This document shows, in pieces, positions 33,615 to 45,773 of a stretch of 64,000 nt of DNA. Origin of the DNA: Coleophoma eucalyptorum (Eukaryota > Ascomycota > Leotiomycetes > Helotiales > Dermateaceae); assembly GCA_026120035.1 (NCBI GenBank), contig JALRME010000028.1:439255-503254 (forward strand), read 5' to 3'. The stretch's first letter is position 1; each line of letters opens with the position of its first letter. The translations under genes and the position numbers were made by a program. The notes under the pieces were generated by a model. The model was not told where the DNA came from, ran no database searches, and saw only the letters and a list, made by a program, of their open reading frames with translations.

Positions 33615-34984
33615 CTAATTTAGCACACCCGCTGCATCTCGGCCTGGTACCCATCCGATCTCCTCTATAGGCCATCGAATCCACAAACGGTGCTCTTCAT
33701 CCAGCATGTAAAATATCCTAGAGATGAGATGCCTGCTCCATCCATTCATCCACCAGTGACAGTCCAGGTGCTTCATCAGGACGCAGCCGTACGCGAAGAT
33801 TGCCAAAGCTTCTTGAGTTCCCTCTTTGAGTAATTGTAAGAATGTGTCTGAGACTTGAAAGGTCCACGAAAAGATATGGGCCGTCTCGACATACGGAACG
33901 CGAGAGTGATATAGTACTGCAAAACATCGATCTAGCTCGTCTATGGCTTGTATATAGACCTGCAAGGTTTCGCTGTCGGTAGAGGCATTCGTAGCATATT
34001 GACGAAACTCTTTCAGCTGCTCCATTCCAGTCATAGATTCTTGCAAGGCCATCCTACGATGGCCTATTTGGAGCATCGGTCCTAAGAGGCTGTTTCCTAA
34101 AGTATCCCTACAATTTTCAATGATCAAACGGGTGCCGCGTAAGAGATACAGCCAGTCAGCCACTCCAGAGCTTTCTATCAGTAAGAAATTGTCGGGCTTT
34201 TTTGGGCTACCAAGGGTAAAGAGGAACGTGAGGATAGAAAAAATGTAGACGGCTGGACAGTTTTCCTCAGTAACATTAGATACCATAGCGATTCCATCTC
34301 GCAAAGCAGTTTGGTGCTGGTGCATGGCTAAGTTCAAGTAATACTCTTTCTTTGACGGCTTATTGTAAGCCAAATGTAATGCAGAGACAGCAAGTATGCC
34401 TCGCATCACAAATCCGTATTCAAATCCCAGCTGGGGGACATTGATGCGCCACAGATCTCTTAGCATGGGATCAAATGTGATTGTGGAGACAGTCGAAGTC
34501 GTATAGTTGTGGAGCAATTCTAGATCCGCTAGATTTAAGATCATAGAAGACTCGCTATTTGGTGGACTTGGACAGTCCATAGAGCCCATGGAAGGAGAGT
34601 GATGCATTGAGTATCCCTCGGGGCTCCGAGAGGCGCCATTTTGCTGTAGTAAATAGTCGCATTTGACAGAATGCTTGATACAGTTGTTACACTGCGGCCT
34701 CTGTTCATCACACTTTAGAGGGCAGAGGGATGTCAGCAATTGCACATATATCACCGGTTGTGTAAGGTAAGCGTGGTCCATCGAACAAGATGGGTGACGG
34801 TAACATGGGGTAACATGGTAAGGGTAACAAAGTGGAGAAGGACGGGGTTTAAGAAGGATTGGGTGACGAGGCGTGAAAACAAACAAGCAACAGAGGCACA
34901 GGACACTAGACATACCTTAATCTTCCGTTTTTTGCATAGGCCACATCCAGTCCGCGTCTTACGGTGGGACTTCCTCGAGTTCAT
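33615..34984 (-). CDS. Zn(II)2Cys6 transcription factor, Upc2-like layout
   Basis: Two exons, 34916-34984 and 33615-34712, give 388 residues starting MNSRKSHRKTRTGC. The binuclear zinc cluster is complete with six cysteines (CGLC, then KCDEQRPQCNNC, then KCDY) and is cut by the 203-nt intron 34713-34915 (donor GTATGT after KRKIK). The N-terminal HRKTRTGCGLCKKRKIKC followed by a regulatory region without the classic middle homology region (DLELLHNYTT, WRINVPQLGFEYGFVMRGI, ILAVSALHLA) is typical of the group related to sterol-uptake regulators. Such proteins bind CGG-type half sites. The target is unknown; RTA1-like and MFS transporter genes lie next on the right. Confidence 0.9.
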
Positions 34985-36798
34985 GACTCCTCTGCTGATG
35001 GCCCAGGGACGAATTGACACGTTGGAATATGAGCAAACTCCCTAAACTCGTACCGTGCTACGAGCTGCGAGCGATCTGGACGGGTATTTAGTCTGGATAT
35101 TATCCTCATAGTGTTAGCAACAGTACATACCTTTGGGCCCAGAATAGCACAGCGCGGCATCAAGCCTCAAACGCGTCAGCGAGAGACCGTTTACCGTATA
35201 CCAGTGAGCCGCAGGTCCTCAATAAAAATAGCCAATATAATGCAGACAGCTTCCAACTAGGACGAGACTAGAGGCTGAGTAGTATCAAACTATGCAGAAA
35301 ACTTGGTCGTTCGGTCTGAATGCGAGGTGAGGTGCTATACGAGGACCAATGTAATGCGAGCGAAATGCGACCGCGCAAATCCTTCCTGAACCGTGTCAAG
35401 TCAACGAGCAACGAGCTCACTGCACTGAGGTTCACCCAAGCAATACGTTCCAATACTCTAGCCAGAGGAGTTGTCCGAGGGTAGATGCTTAGTAGTTGAA
35501 GTCACGACGATATTACCATGAAGTGGAGATGGGATGTGGTTGCAGTTCAGTTAGCTTTCGTCGCCGAGGGGCCGGACGACGATCTTATACAGTGACTCCT
35601 GAAACTAACTAGGTGCTGGTGGTGCATCGCTTGGACAGCCTGGTGCCTGAGAGCCTTGAACCGCCAAACTCTGTCGCTTACTAGATGCACCCCGGCCTGG
35701 CTTGGGTAGCCGAGTCTAAAGCAAAGGCAGGTACTTTAAGGCATAGTAGTGGTTTATTTCTGGCTTTGTAGTTGAGAGATGCAACAATAATCTCCCATCG
35801 TATGTATGTATATCTTCATACCCATCAAGGATACTTCTGCAGTAGAGGTGGTGCGTGTGTCCCCAACGTTCCGACGATTGCCGCCCTCATTGGTCCCGCA
35901 CGCTCCTTCGCGTTTCTTGCGCCGAGAGCTCACGGAAGTCCTCACTACCCGCCCGTCACGAACCCGGACACGATTACGGCTCACGAAGCTGCGAGCACGC
36001 GTCAAGTCTGGAGAACTGATGGTGATATTGGCCAAAGGGTTCCAGTTGCAAAATGGCAGGTACTTATAAATTCCCAGCAATGATTCAAGCTTCTCGGCTG
36101 CAATTCACCTCCAAGCATTACCCATCGCTGTTCACCTGGACCTTGTAGATTCCGCATCCGCAGTAGCCTGCAGCAGGAATTATGGCAGTATTCTTGGATT
36201 TTGGCGGACTAATTTTAGCAACGTGTCAACTCAACGTCTTCACGAGAGAAGTTTCAAACAAACCCCCAATCACAAAATGGAGTATGCAATCACTATCCGG
36301 CGTTACGAGACCCAGAGCGAAATACGCGGACCGAGTACGAGGATCCGAGTCTGGGTGGTTGAGCAAAGAGTTGTTCGTAGGATCGACATTTGTGCGAGCT
36401 TCCTTAAAAGATATAGACGGGCTCAGTCTAGTGTCCAGTCGAAGGGCTGAGCTGCTCCACTCTGGCTATGTACAGTATAGATGATCTCCCGTCGTACGAA
36501 GCGATACGGTATGCGAGTATATTTCTATGGGTAAGCAGAGCCAAATAGCATCAAGGACGCAATCTCTTCTCGTTTACCGCATACACTCCTTGGTTGTAAT
36601 CTCAGTTTTCAAATGCAAGTTGCCTTTTGTTGTCACCAGCTATGGATTCGATGTCTTTCTTGAGGAGTATATACTTGTGGCTCCTCCACAACATGATGGA
36701 CATCACTCAGCACCTTTCATATCCATTGCTCACTGTCCAGCATTCTCTAAACTCTTTGAAGTCATAGAGATTGGATAGCTTCATTCACATCTTTCATC
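34985..36798. other. 1.8 kb intergenic region
   Basis: Holds the upstream region of the leftward Zn2Cys6 gene and of the rightward RTA1-like gene. Frames at 35754-36083 on both strands overlap in several phases and match no family; no gene is called. Confidence 0.5.
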
Positions 36799-37744
36799 AT
36801 GGCTGTTAAGAAGTATGTTTTGTACCACTATGAGCCATCCTTCGTTGCGGCGGTCATATTCATCGCTCTCTTTGGTCTCACTAGCAGCTTGCATTTCATC
36901 CAACTTGTCAAGAACCGAACGTGGTACTTCATTCCATTCTTAATAGGAGGTCTTTGTAAGTAAATTCGGGATTCAAGGCATATATTTTCCTTGCTAATCA
37001 CCTCCAGTCGAGTGCTTAGGATATGTTGGAAGAGCATTGAATTCCAAACAGACACAAGGGGAATGGACAACCGGGCCGTATATCATGCAGTCGCTACTAC
37101 TGCTCCTCGCCCCAGCTTTATTTGCAGCATCGATATACATGGTTCTCGGACGAATCATCAGACTGACCGACGGCAACCACCATTCCGTGGTTCGAGTGAA
37201 GTGGCTGACGAAGATCTTTGTCGCTGGAGACGTCATATCCTTCCTCGCTCAGTCTGGGGGTGGTGGTATGCTCGCGCAAGCCAAGAAACAATCGCAAGTG
37301 AATCTTGGGCAATATGTCATCACGGGAGGACTATGCATCCAACTGCTCTTCTTCGGACTCTTCATCATTGTCGCGGCCATCTTCCATTACCGAATGCATA
37401 CCAATCCAACCCCACGCGCTCTCAGCACACAGGTCAATTGGCGGCGCCATCTCCTCGTCCTCTACGCGGCATCCCTCTTCATCATGATTCGTTCCGTGTT
37501 CCGTGTCGTCGAGTATGTCATGGGTCAAGACGGTCCGCTACTTAGCAAAGAGATTTATCTGTATATCTTTGATGCGGCCCTGATGTTCTTAACGATGGTG
37601 CTCTTGAACATCCAGCATCCCAACTTTTCCAAGGAGGATTTGGAGGATAGGTCGAGCGTACACAAACGTCGGCATCGTCGCAGTCACAAGTCAAGAGACG
37701 AAGAGGCTGGGGTGGAGTACGTTATGACCAGTGGGAACAAGTGA
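36799..37744 (+). CDS. RTA1-like seven-span membrane protein
   Basis: Two exons (36799-36955, 37008-37744) give 297 residues. Family landmarks: YEPSFVAAVIFIALFGLTSSLHFIQL, ECLGYVGRAL, GPYIMQSLLLLLAPALFAASIYM, FVAGDVISFLAQSGGGGMLA, RSVFRVVEYVMGQDG and YIFDAALMFLTMVLLNIQHP, matching the RTA1/lipid-translocating exporter family with seven predicted spans and a basic C-terminal tail (KRRHRRSHKSRDEE). Yeast relatives (Rta1, Rsb1) confer resistance to aminocholesterol or export sphingoid bases; fungal paralogs vary, so the substrate is not assigned. The intron position right after the second span (GGL/FECLGY) is supported by frame. Neighbours are a regulator and an MFS pump. Confidence 0.93.
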
Positions 37745-38163
37745 TGACCGGTTTATGAATTTGAGGTTTAACAGGGTGTGGACAGGATAGGATGGGTCTG
37801 GAATGGATGAAGATGAATGGGCTTATATATGAAGAGTTGCATATGATGCACGAAGACTCACCATGCAGGAGGGAGTTATCTACAGGAATTTATTTCATAA
37901 TGTTTATCTTTTATCCTTAGTACTTCAAAGACAGTTCTCTGGTGGCCAGGGGGTCTTTCAATTGCTCGCGTGCAAATGCTGGTTGATTTTCATCTCAGCC
38001 TTCTTGATACCACTCGCAACCAACAGCAGCAAAATTTCGTAAATTGTGTTGTAATGATCTAATAATCATCATTCTCACAAGCTACGAATACTAATATCTA
38101 CAAGAACCGTTTCCACCGCTGATGAGGTTCCATGTAACCAATATACTATCTGTACCAGGCCGC
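37745..38163. other. 3' flanks of convergent RTA1-like and MFS genes
   Basis: 419 bp between two converging genes, probably overlapping 3' UTRs and polyadenylation signals. No frame of interest. Confidence 0.6.
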
Positions 38164-40316
38164 TCAGTGAATGATGACTGCAACATGGTCATTCATGTAC
38201 TTCGAGATGTCACCTAAGAAGCAGGCTGCAAGGATGCTAACTCCACCAAATGCAATACTAGTGTAGTAAACATACTTATAACTAGCAGCATACGCTTCCT
38301 GGCCTGCAAGAACGACGATTTCATATGCTGTGTCATTTCCAGCAATGCCGGGGATAGTCTTGAGAAGGGGGATTAGACTGGAGCCGGTATATCCAATGGC
38401 ATCTGCGATGTATGTCTTGTTCGTGATTCCGAGCTCAAGAGTCATGACACCACCAATCATCTTGGTGGCGTTTGGTACAAACTTGTTGATGAATACGTTA
38501 TAGTATACGCAATATCCTACCGAACCACCAATGACACGGATAGATAACGTGAGTGCTGTGATGGTTGCGATCAGGTCGTCGGGGCAGATGATGGTTGTCA
38601 TAATTGAGGCAGGAACCACGATACCGCCAATGCCTAGACCAGCCACAACAAGGAGGCCCCAGACATCGTGAAGATTGTTTCTGTTTGCTGAGGCGAGAGA
38701 TCCACAGCCTAAATTATTAGATTTGATCATGTGGTAGGGAAACGGCTAGACATACCAGCTGTCATGAGAATCGAACTGGCAATCATCAATTCCTTGTTGC
38801 GCCCTCGGAAGGTTGTCAAGAGCCAAAGGACGATACAAGCACCAGCAAGAATCGAAAACCCGACCGGGATACCTCGAACTCCAACACCAATTGGGTCGTG
38901 CCCATAAACGTTGAAAGCTTGAGTAGCTAATTTGAATGTCAGATTGGCAGTATACAAAATTGAAAATTACTAGGACTCACGCCAGAACATAATGATGGAG
39001 AAAAAGTTGGCACCAGAGATGAAAGTAATAACCAAGGTGAGGGCCAGGATTCGAGGAGCTTGCTTTAGGCGCTTAGGGAACATAGGATACTTTGCTCCCC
39101 AGCCTTCCCAGAAGACAAAGGCGACAAGAAGGAAAGCTCCGAGGATAAGTGGTGCAAGAACATGTGCTGAGCCCCAACTGTACTGATAGCCACCCCATTG
39201 CATCCCAGCCATGAACAAGATCATGCCAGAAATACTCAGGAAACCTCCAACAAAGTCAATCTGCGCAATAATTTGCATGTTTGAGAGACCATGTGAGTTA
39301 ACGCGTGGCGGAGGGTGGTAGAAAATGACTGTAAGAATGAATCCGATAGAAGCCCAGAGACCGCAAAGGAGACCGCAGTATCTCCAATTAGAATATGCCG
39401 CAATTAGTTGTCCCCACATAACAGAGGGGGCAAAAGGAAGGATTGTGAAGACCAGAATGGCAACATATTTCCCACGCTTTGCAGTTGGAGCAAGCTCAGA
39501 TGTTGCTGCAAGTGCTGTAAGTCTGGCGTGTATAGTTAGCCTCACCATCACTTCGACTTGTTAGGAGCATGTACTCATTGATTCCAGCACCAATGCCAGA
39601 AAGGGTCATGCCGCCTATATTGAATTAGTATATAGTCGAATTACACTGCCTCATCAGACAATTTACCAATGAATACGTTCATAGTATGTGCAGTTGAGCA
39701 CACAATCATGCCAAGAATGATAAGCAAGGCTCCAATCATTGCAACATATCTTCGACCCAACAGGTCCGAAAGAGAACCGACAAAAGGGCACACTCCGGCG
39801 AGGGATAATAGGTTTGCAAGAACGAACCAGATCCATCTACACATTCATGAGCATCCGATGGGCTTTTTCATTGTTGATATTCCATACCTGTCAACGCCTC
39901 CGATGTCTGCATAGATATAAGGGGGGATCGCGCCTGAAAACAAACGTTAACACCGAGATATTATAGATTATTCTAAAGGAATACTCTACCGAATACATAA
40001 ACCGGAGCCTGTGATCCGGTCCATAGAAAGGCCATGGCAGTTAAAGACATGAATCTAGAAAAAGTCATCTATTTCCAAGAAAATGAGTCAGTGAGATCCA
40101 TTCTTCGCTTAGACTGATTTGATACAAACATACAGGAGGCTCGACATCATGATCCTCTTCGTCATTTTGGGCTCTCGGCCCATCCTTATCATAGTAGTTG
40201 GTTTGACCAGTCACACTACCATCATGAGTTGTGATGCGTTCGACATGTTGAGCATCAAGGCCTTTTTCATCGGCCTCAGAGGGAGAATCTGTTGCCCGAG
40301 TAGATTCTGTCGCCAT
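38164..40316 (-). CDS. MFS efflux transporter, TRI12-like (14 spans)
   Basis: Eight exons: 40134-40316, 39990-40068, 39888-39933, 39667-39836, 39575-39614, 38981-39522, 38756-38926, 38164-38708, giving 591 residues with every junction in phase. An acidic cytoplasmic N-terminus precedes MSLTAMAFLWTGSQAPVYVFG. Motif A-like GSLSDLLGRRYVAMIG, then GAGINELTALAATSELAPTAKRGK and MFWPTQAFNVYGHDPIGVGV, are characteristic of the fungal TRI12/trichothecene-efflux-type family of 14-span drug:proton antiporters at the plasma membrane. The name reflects family, not demonstrated substrate. The last loop (NATKMIGG, NKTYIADAIG, NDTAYE) carries N-x-T sites. It converges with the RTA1-like gene. Confidence 0.93.
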
Positions 40317-41567
40317 GGTTTCTGCACAGATCAAATTGGTCCAAATCCGATAATGAGAAAGAACTTCGCTTGCGAGTTAGAACAAGTCAACGTGCTAATG
40401 GTAGCGACGAGTAGACGGTTCAGAGCACACCTATATGCAAGATAGCAGAATCTGGAACGAGGGGTAAGAGCAAAATGACCGCGGTTGGCTTTTCTCCTCG
40501 AATCCGTTTCCCTGGGTCTTGATCAAACTGACTCGGCAAAATTGAATCAATTGAAAGGAAGCCAATACAGTAGAGGTAACAATTCATTGCCACATGGCCA
40601 ATCATCCGATCTGCGTGTTGGTTACTTTGCAGCTAGAGATGCTACGTGCAGCGAGGGCGAGCGAAGCAGGATGGACTTCCTCTTCCTGATCCATGAAGGG
40701 TACGCCCACTCTCAGATCAACCCATGAACCCGTATTATTAACTTGATCGCCGACCATTAAGGCGTTTAGAGAAGTAGAAGAGGAGTCAGTCGGCAGTTGT
40801 TCTCTCAATACTTGCATGTCCACAGCCGCCAAGTACACAGGCCTTGTGGGGTGGATGACCAACTACACCAGCTCAAGAGAGTAGGCGAAGGACTTCAAAG
40901 CGGGAACACAGTTCGAGACGAATGTGTTCTCGACCCATAGAGCGATCCATGGTGCTCACTAGGGTGTTGCCTCCCGAGGGTTGTAGAACCAAGATGCGGG
41001 GTAGGGCCACCCCAGTGGAAAGCTGGAAATAAGGAAAGTAGATACGGGGGATAATCCTGGGGTAGCGCCACCATGTCCGGGGTGGCGTGCTCGATTTGAT
41101 ATCAAGCTGCATGGCTATCGGACTATATTCCGTCTTGGGTTCGCCCCAAATAGGGCGAGGTTCATTGCAATGATAGGACACAGTATGAGAATGAGGAGCG
41201 GAAGAAGGAGTGGGATGGGAAGTTGTGCGCAGATATACTTGTCCTGAAATTTATTTGAGCCGAGGCAGCCTAGGATTTGATCTGCTCGGCGTGAATTTGT
41301 GATCAATGAATGCTGTCAAAGTGATCAGCAATGTCGACCAAGAGCCAACTCCTGGGGGCGGGTATGATTTGGTCGGAATGGTCTATAACGCTGATCTGTC
41401 GGCCACTCAAAGCGAAGGGCGGCCTGGTCTGTACAAGTAGATATTCTGAACTGCCTCCAAATTTGGTCAATTTTACTATCCCCGTACAGAACGCCAACTC
41501 CATTGCGAACTCCACTTTCGGACCGATTCACAGCTAAGGGCAAACAAGAACTATTGCGCCAGTACAA
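40317..41567. other. 1.25 kb intergenic region
   Basis: Contains the MFS promoter side and the 3' flank of the glycosyltransferase gene. Short frames on both strands show no family resemblance; no gene is called. Confidence 0.55.
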
Positions 41568-43088
41568 TCAGAAGCTATGCTTCAGCCAAACCAGTTCAAT
41601 GACACCATCCTCGCCCTTCTTCTCCGACCCTTCCTCGCCCATTAATGCTTCGTGGATGTATGTCTGTCGTACCGAACCATCTTCCAGAACCGTCGTGTTC
41701 CTCATCTTATAAGACTTCTTTTGGTCCTGTGATACTGGTTCCCTGATTGGGCCGAGTCTATGTAAGAATTCACCCTTTGACCCGTCCCATGTCAACTCGA
41801 CAGCATGAAAATCCAGATCTTTGGCAGTAGTCCCATACTCGACAATTGAGTAGCCGTTGGACAAGACAACGCCATCATTAAAGCCAAAGCGCATCAAGAT
41901 CCCCTCCTCGCCACAAGCCTTCCAAATCCTTGAGACCGCACCCATATCGACGTGGAACCAACTTTTCCAATGGTGAGTTGTTAGCATCCTCCGGCCGCTT
42001 TCGAAAACCCCATCCGGATTACCCTTAATATCCATCTGGTTCAATGCTGGATCATATGTAGGCCTGGCTTCGCTCCAATTCATCAGACACTCCATCAAAA
42101 CTCCATCACCTTGATCACCGCCGGACTTTATACATTGATCAAAGGCTTCGGGCCGTGAGATTTGGGCTGCAAGCGGAACGGAAATGAAGATCCCTCCTCC
42201 ACCATATGGTATGAGGCCCCAAATATGAACCTGGTTGAAGTTGTCTGTCAAAGCACTCACAATTGTTTTAGTGCTTGCGTCATAATTTTTGCTCAAATGG
42301 CCAGCCAATGCTGTAAGTGATGGTATGAAAGTGTCGTCATCAACCAGCACCAGCCACTTCGTATCCTCGGTACGATGTTCATAAAGATGCTTGACGAGAG
42401 AAAAGTATGCAAGAGCAAAGCGCAAAGGAGAAGAAGTTATAGTGATATTCATCTCCAATTCACGTATGGTTGTCTTGACTCCTACCCTATTCTCTTCACC
42501 GTCCGGCGGGACCAGAACATGCAGCTGAGCTTGCGATCCCCCAAGCCAGTGCGAAAAATATGGGATCGAATCAGCAAGACGGTCCCATGAAGTTGCTACT
42601 CCAAAAGTAAACATGGCAGAGTCATACTTCTTAGGTCTCCGAAATGTACCTGACCGATGATCAGGAGGGATAGAAAGAGACAGTGGCGGCAGCATTGTAA
42701 TAGGTAAGTTACTTGAAAGGTTACTCCTAGAGATCTGGACTTGAGGACTAGCAAATAGGGACTCGTTGACAAGCGTAAGAGTTTTGCGTTCTTTGGCATC
42801 GTGTACTGTCTGGACAATACGTCGAGAGTAGCTAAAGGTTGGAGAGAGATCATACTCTGCAAGATGCGATAGATCAAGGCTTTCGCTTGGGTGCAATTGC
42901 ATTTTCTCTCCAAACAAGTGGTCCAGAACTATCAACGACATGAAAAGCGATGTGATAGCTAAGAACAATTTTCCAGCGCGTCGACGCAGAGGATTGTAGT
43001 GTAAAATGGTTTCATATTTTTCCCTGCCAGGTATAATGGGCGCTGCATCCTCTCCAGATAGGGATTGGAGCCATACTAGGTGTGGCAT
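41568..43088 (-). CDS. Putative type II Golgi glycosyltransferase (DDD motif)
   Basis: A single-exon gene of 506 residues. A short cytoplasmic basic segment (NPLRRRAGK) leads to one signal-anchor span (LFLAITSLFMSLIVLDHLF, about 41-59), a stem, and a lumenal catalytic domain. The nucleotide-sugar metal site reads WLVLVDDDTF (DDD at about 250-252), with IPYGGGGIFISVPLAAQI and GDQGDGVLMECL downstream, an arrangement seen in fringe-like / GT31-type beta-1,3-glycosyltransferases. Transfer of galactose or N-acetylglucosamine in glycan synthesis is inferred from the fold only. No introns, unlike most neighbours. It could also be assigned to another GT-A family. Confidence 0.75.
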   Translation of the reverse strand: MPHLVWLQSLSGEDAAPIIPGREKYETILHYNPLRRRAGKLFLAITSLFMSLIVLDHLFGEKMQLHPSESLDLSHLAEYDLSPTFSYSRRIVQTVHDAKERKTLTLVNESLFASPQVQISRSNLSSNLPITMLPPLSLSIPPDHRSGTFRRPKKYDSAMFTFGVATSWDRLADSIPYFSHWLGGSQAQLHVLVPPDGEENRVGVKTTIRELEMNITITSSPLRFALAYFSLVKHLYEHRTEDTKWLVLVDDDTFIPSLTALAGHLSKNYDASTKTIVSALTDNFNQVHIWGLIPYGGGGIFISVPLAAQISRPEAFDQCIKSGGDQGDGVLMECLMNWSEARPTYDPALNQMDIKGNPDGVFESGRRMLTTHHWKSWFHVDMGAVSRIWKACGEEGILMRFGFNDGVVLSNGYSIVEYGTTAKDLDFHAVELTWDGSKGEFLHRLGPIREPVSQDQKKSYKMRNTTVLEDGSVRQTYIHEALMGEEGSEKKGEDGVIELVWLKHSF

Positions 43089-43518
43089 TGTCGAAAAATA
43101 TGCACCAAGTCAAATTACGATAACAAAGTCAATCGTGCAATGAAGCTTTTAAATGATACATGTGGGGAATTATTGCGAAGGGAAGAGATCAAACAGAACT
43201 CATCTGTGTCACCCTCAGCAGCCGCCGGGGTTGTAAGATACTGCATCCAGCCGAGATAACCTTGCGTTCAATGTCTCAACTGGCCTCACTAATCGCCAAT
43301 GAGGATATTTGAGAAGGAAATGATGGGCTGCCTACATTCCTCGCAAATAAGGGGTCTCTACTCGATCCTTGAAGCAATGCCTTAATTGCTATCAATCTGG
43401 GTCTACCTTACTTTTATAATCCTCAAGGCCTTGCCTGATAAGTATTCCCTGCTTCAAGAGGTCTTATTGCCCATAACGCCAATAATGCTCAATCGATAAC
43501 TTTTTGCCTTCCTAACGA
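43089..43518. other. Intergenic, 430 bp
   Basis: Upstream region of the glycosyltransferase gene and 3' flank of the peptidyl-tRNA hydrolase gene. No gene seen. Confidence 0.6.
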
Positions 43519-44275
43519 TCACAATAATTTCAAGGTGCCAGTGATCTTATCAATAACACTCTTTGGAGCAGGACCAATTCCCAAGACCGTATGGCTTCCA
43601 CTCGCGATTTGGGTTCTTCCAGCATCGGCGATGACCTCAGCAACTAGACCCAAACTCATCGCTTGTGCCTGCAAAGTCTCCATCTCTTCTTCGCTCTTGA
43701 TCTGCAATGCGACCTTCATCTGACCTTGGCGTTCCCATCGGCGTAAAACGGCAGATTTTGGATTATTTCGAAGGAAGTTCTTATAGCAGGCCAGGGTAGC
43801 GTGACCGCACTGAGCAGCGATTTTGCCTGTGAGTTGTGCCTGTCAGCAATTATTCGAAGTCTGGGAAGCATATGCTACGTTTACCTTTTGTCATTCCTAG
43901 ATCAGTTCGCACTACGAGAACCAATTTGCATTCCTCCGTACTATCCTCCCATGACGGTCTGTTCGTTGCGGTCTTTTCTGGAGCTTCCACCTTTTGTTGT
44001 GCTTTTGCTCTCAGCCCATCCCGTTTGTCCGCCTCGAAGCCATTCGCCCAATTGGGTGCATGATCCAGCATCGACTCATCAATATCCTCTTCCTCACTCT
44101 CCTCCTCATTATCATAGTTGGATACTCCACGGACAATGGGTGCTTTGGGCATGAATGGCACCGGCAAGAATCCGAGCGAGGATGCGACTCCAATCATGTA
44201 ACCTGTAATGCCAGCAAGGATGGCGGTGCTGATGATCATAACGACCGGCGTGGGAGGAGTACGTAGGTCTGCCAT
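43519..44275 (-). CDS. PTH2: Peptidyl-tRNA hydrolase 2 (Pth2)
   Basis: Two exons (43885-44275, 43826 down to 43519; intron 43827-43884) give 232 residues. The Pth2 domain occupies the C-terminal half: KLVLVVRTDLGMTKGKIAAQ, then CGHATLACYKNFL, and GRTQIASGSHTVLGIGPAPK, with the conserved catalytic-site Lys, Asp and His. The enzyme frees tRNA from peptidyl-tRNA that has dropped off the ribosome. An N-terminal span (VMIISTAILAGITGYMIGVA) and acidic linker match eukaryotic Pth2/Bit1, which is anchored on mitochondria. The intron splits the TKGK-IAAQ motif and the join restores it exactly. Confidence 0.96.
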
Positions 44276-45773
44276 GGTTGCGCGATTGGAAGAAGCTGTG
44301 TGAAAATAAGTGCTGAGGAGAGGAAAGGAGAGAAGAAGAAGTAGGGGGCAGTTGAATGCGATAAACCCGAGCTGTACGCGTTGTGGTTTGCGAGACGCGA
44401 TTTCAGACGGACTTTTTCTCGCTTGCCAGGGATGAATGATGTCAACGTTGTCATTCGGACTGGCAACTCACTGTTGAAGCCGTCGGTCGGGTCAAGAATC
44501 TTGAACTCGGCGGAATTGCTGGGGGAATTCAACTTCCTAGGTGCCCATCAAGGAGAACCTTGATACAGTCCTTCACACTGTTTATTACTCATGCTTTAGA
44601 ACTGTCTGTGGCCTGCAATCGCCCCTATGTTTGTCTTATAACTCTATCTCCATAGCACGCTCTTTTATATTTGCATTCGTCCTAAACCGGCGATGCTTTA
44701 GTCCTTACCCAAGAGGAACATTCTTGAGGATTACTTAATTCGGAAGATATTCTATAACACAATAATACGCACGCAGCTGGTCCGACAAGATTAATTCGGC
44801 CTAGAGCCAGGTCGGCCGGAGACAAGCCCATCCATTTGAAAGAGCAAGACCATTATGTGCCGACCTGACTCCCGACGAATCATAACTCGTGCAAAGCCAA
44901 GGAATTCGCTCTCATGCTGCGTGAACTTTCACTGGTGTCCGATTTGCGCCCCTCAAGGCTGAAACTCGAGGCTGAGTGAGAGACGAGAAATTTTCCACGC
45001 GGGTATATCTTTGCATCATGCGAGTCACAAAACTTTTCCACTCTATGATGTATGGAGTCTAGATAGACCGCCAGCATGCTAATTGAACCAGCTACTGCTG
45101 TCCTGGGGAAGGCCGGCTTCCTTTCAACATGATTCTGTGAAGAATAAGACACCAAGCACAAGGAGAAGCTTGACACATCCTCTTGACACTGTGAATCATG
45201 AGGGGGAAGCATACTCCATAAGAGTACCCCACCAAGATCGAAGTCTTGTTCAACTCACCCCCAAGACAGATATAAAATCTCCACCCCACTACTGCTTTAG
45301 GCGAGGCGTGTCGATACCTGACCTTTCAAGTGTGGATGCTGGGTCAACCACCAAACAGGACAAGGCACCCATCCTACCGTCCAGTAATCCCTGCTAGATG
45401 TAGCGTTCAGGCGTGTTAATAGTAACCATACGCCAAATCCAACGGGGTGTGGCTAGCTCTTGCGCCATCAAATTAGCCTCCCAGTCACATCCAGCTTCAC
45501 ACATCCTGCTGAGATATATTTTTGATCGCCCGCTTTCCTTCTCAAGACGCTGCATTCCCCTTCAGATATCGAATAGTGCTGCTCAGACGCGTTCTTTGTG
45601 TTTCTCAATTGCCACTGCAATCTCTCTCCGGCATTGGTAGGTAAATCATCTGGCCTGCCCAAATTTAGCAGAGGCCTTCCGACCCCACTATCACCGGACG
45701 TCACTTCGGAGCAGAGCATTTTCTAACGTGACAACGCTCGATCTAGACATCATAAACCAGAACTCGACCAGAA
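44276..45773. other. 1.5 kb intergenic region, divergent promoters
   Basis: Separates the leftward Pth2 gene from the rightward adenylosuccinate synthetase gene. Only short frames without family matches; no gene is called. Confidence 0.55.

Noticed and set aside
43801..44154. Plus-strand frames over the PTH2 gene
   Set aside because: Antisense to well-supported PTH2 exons.
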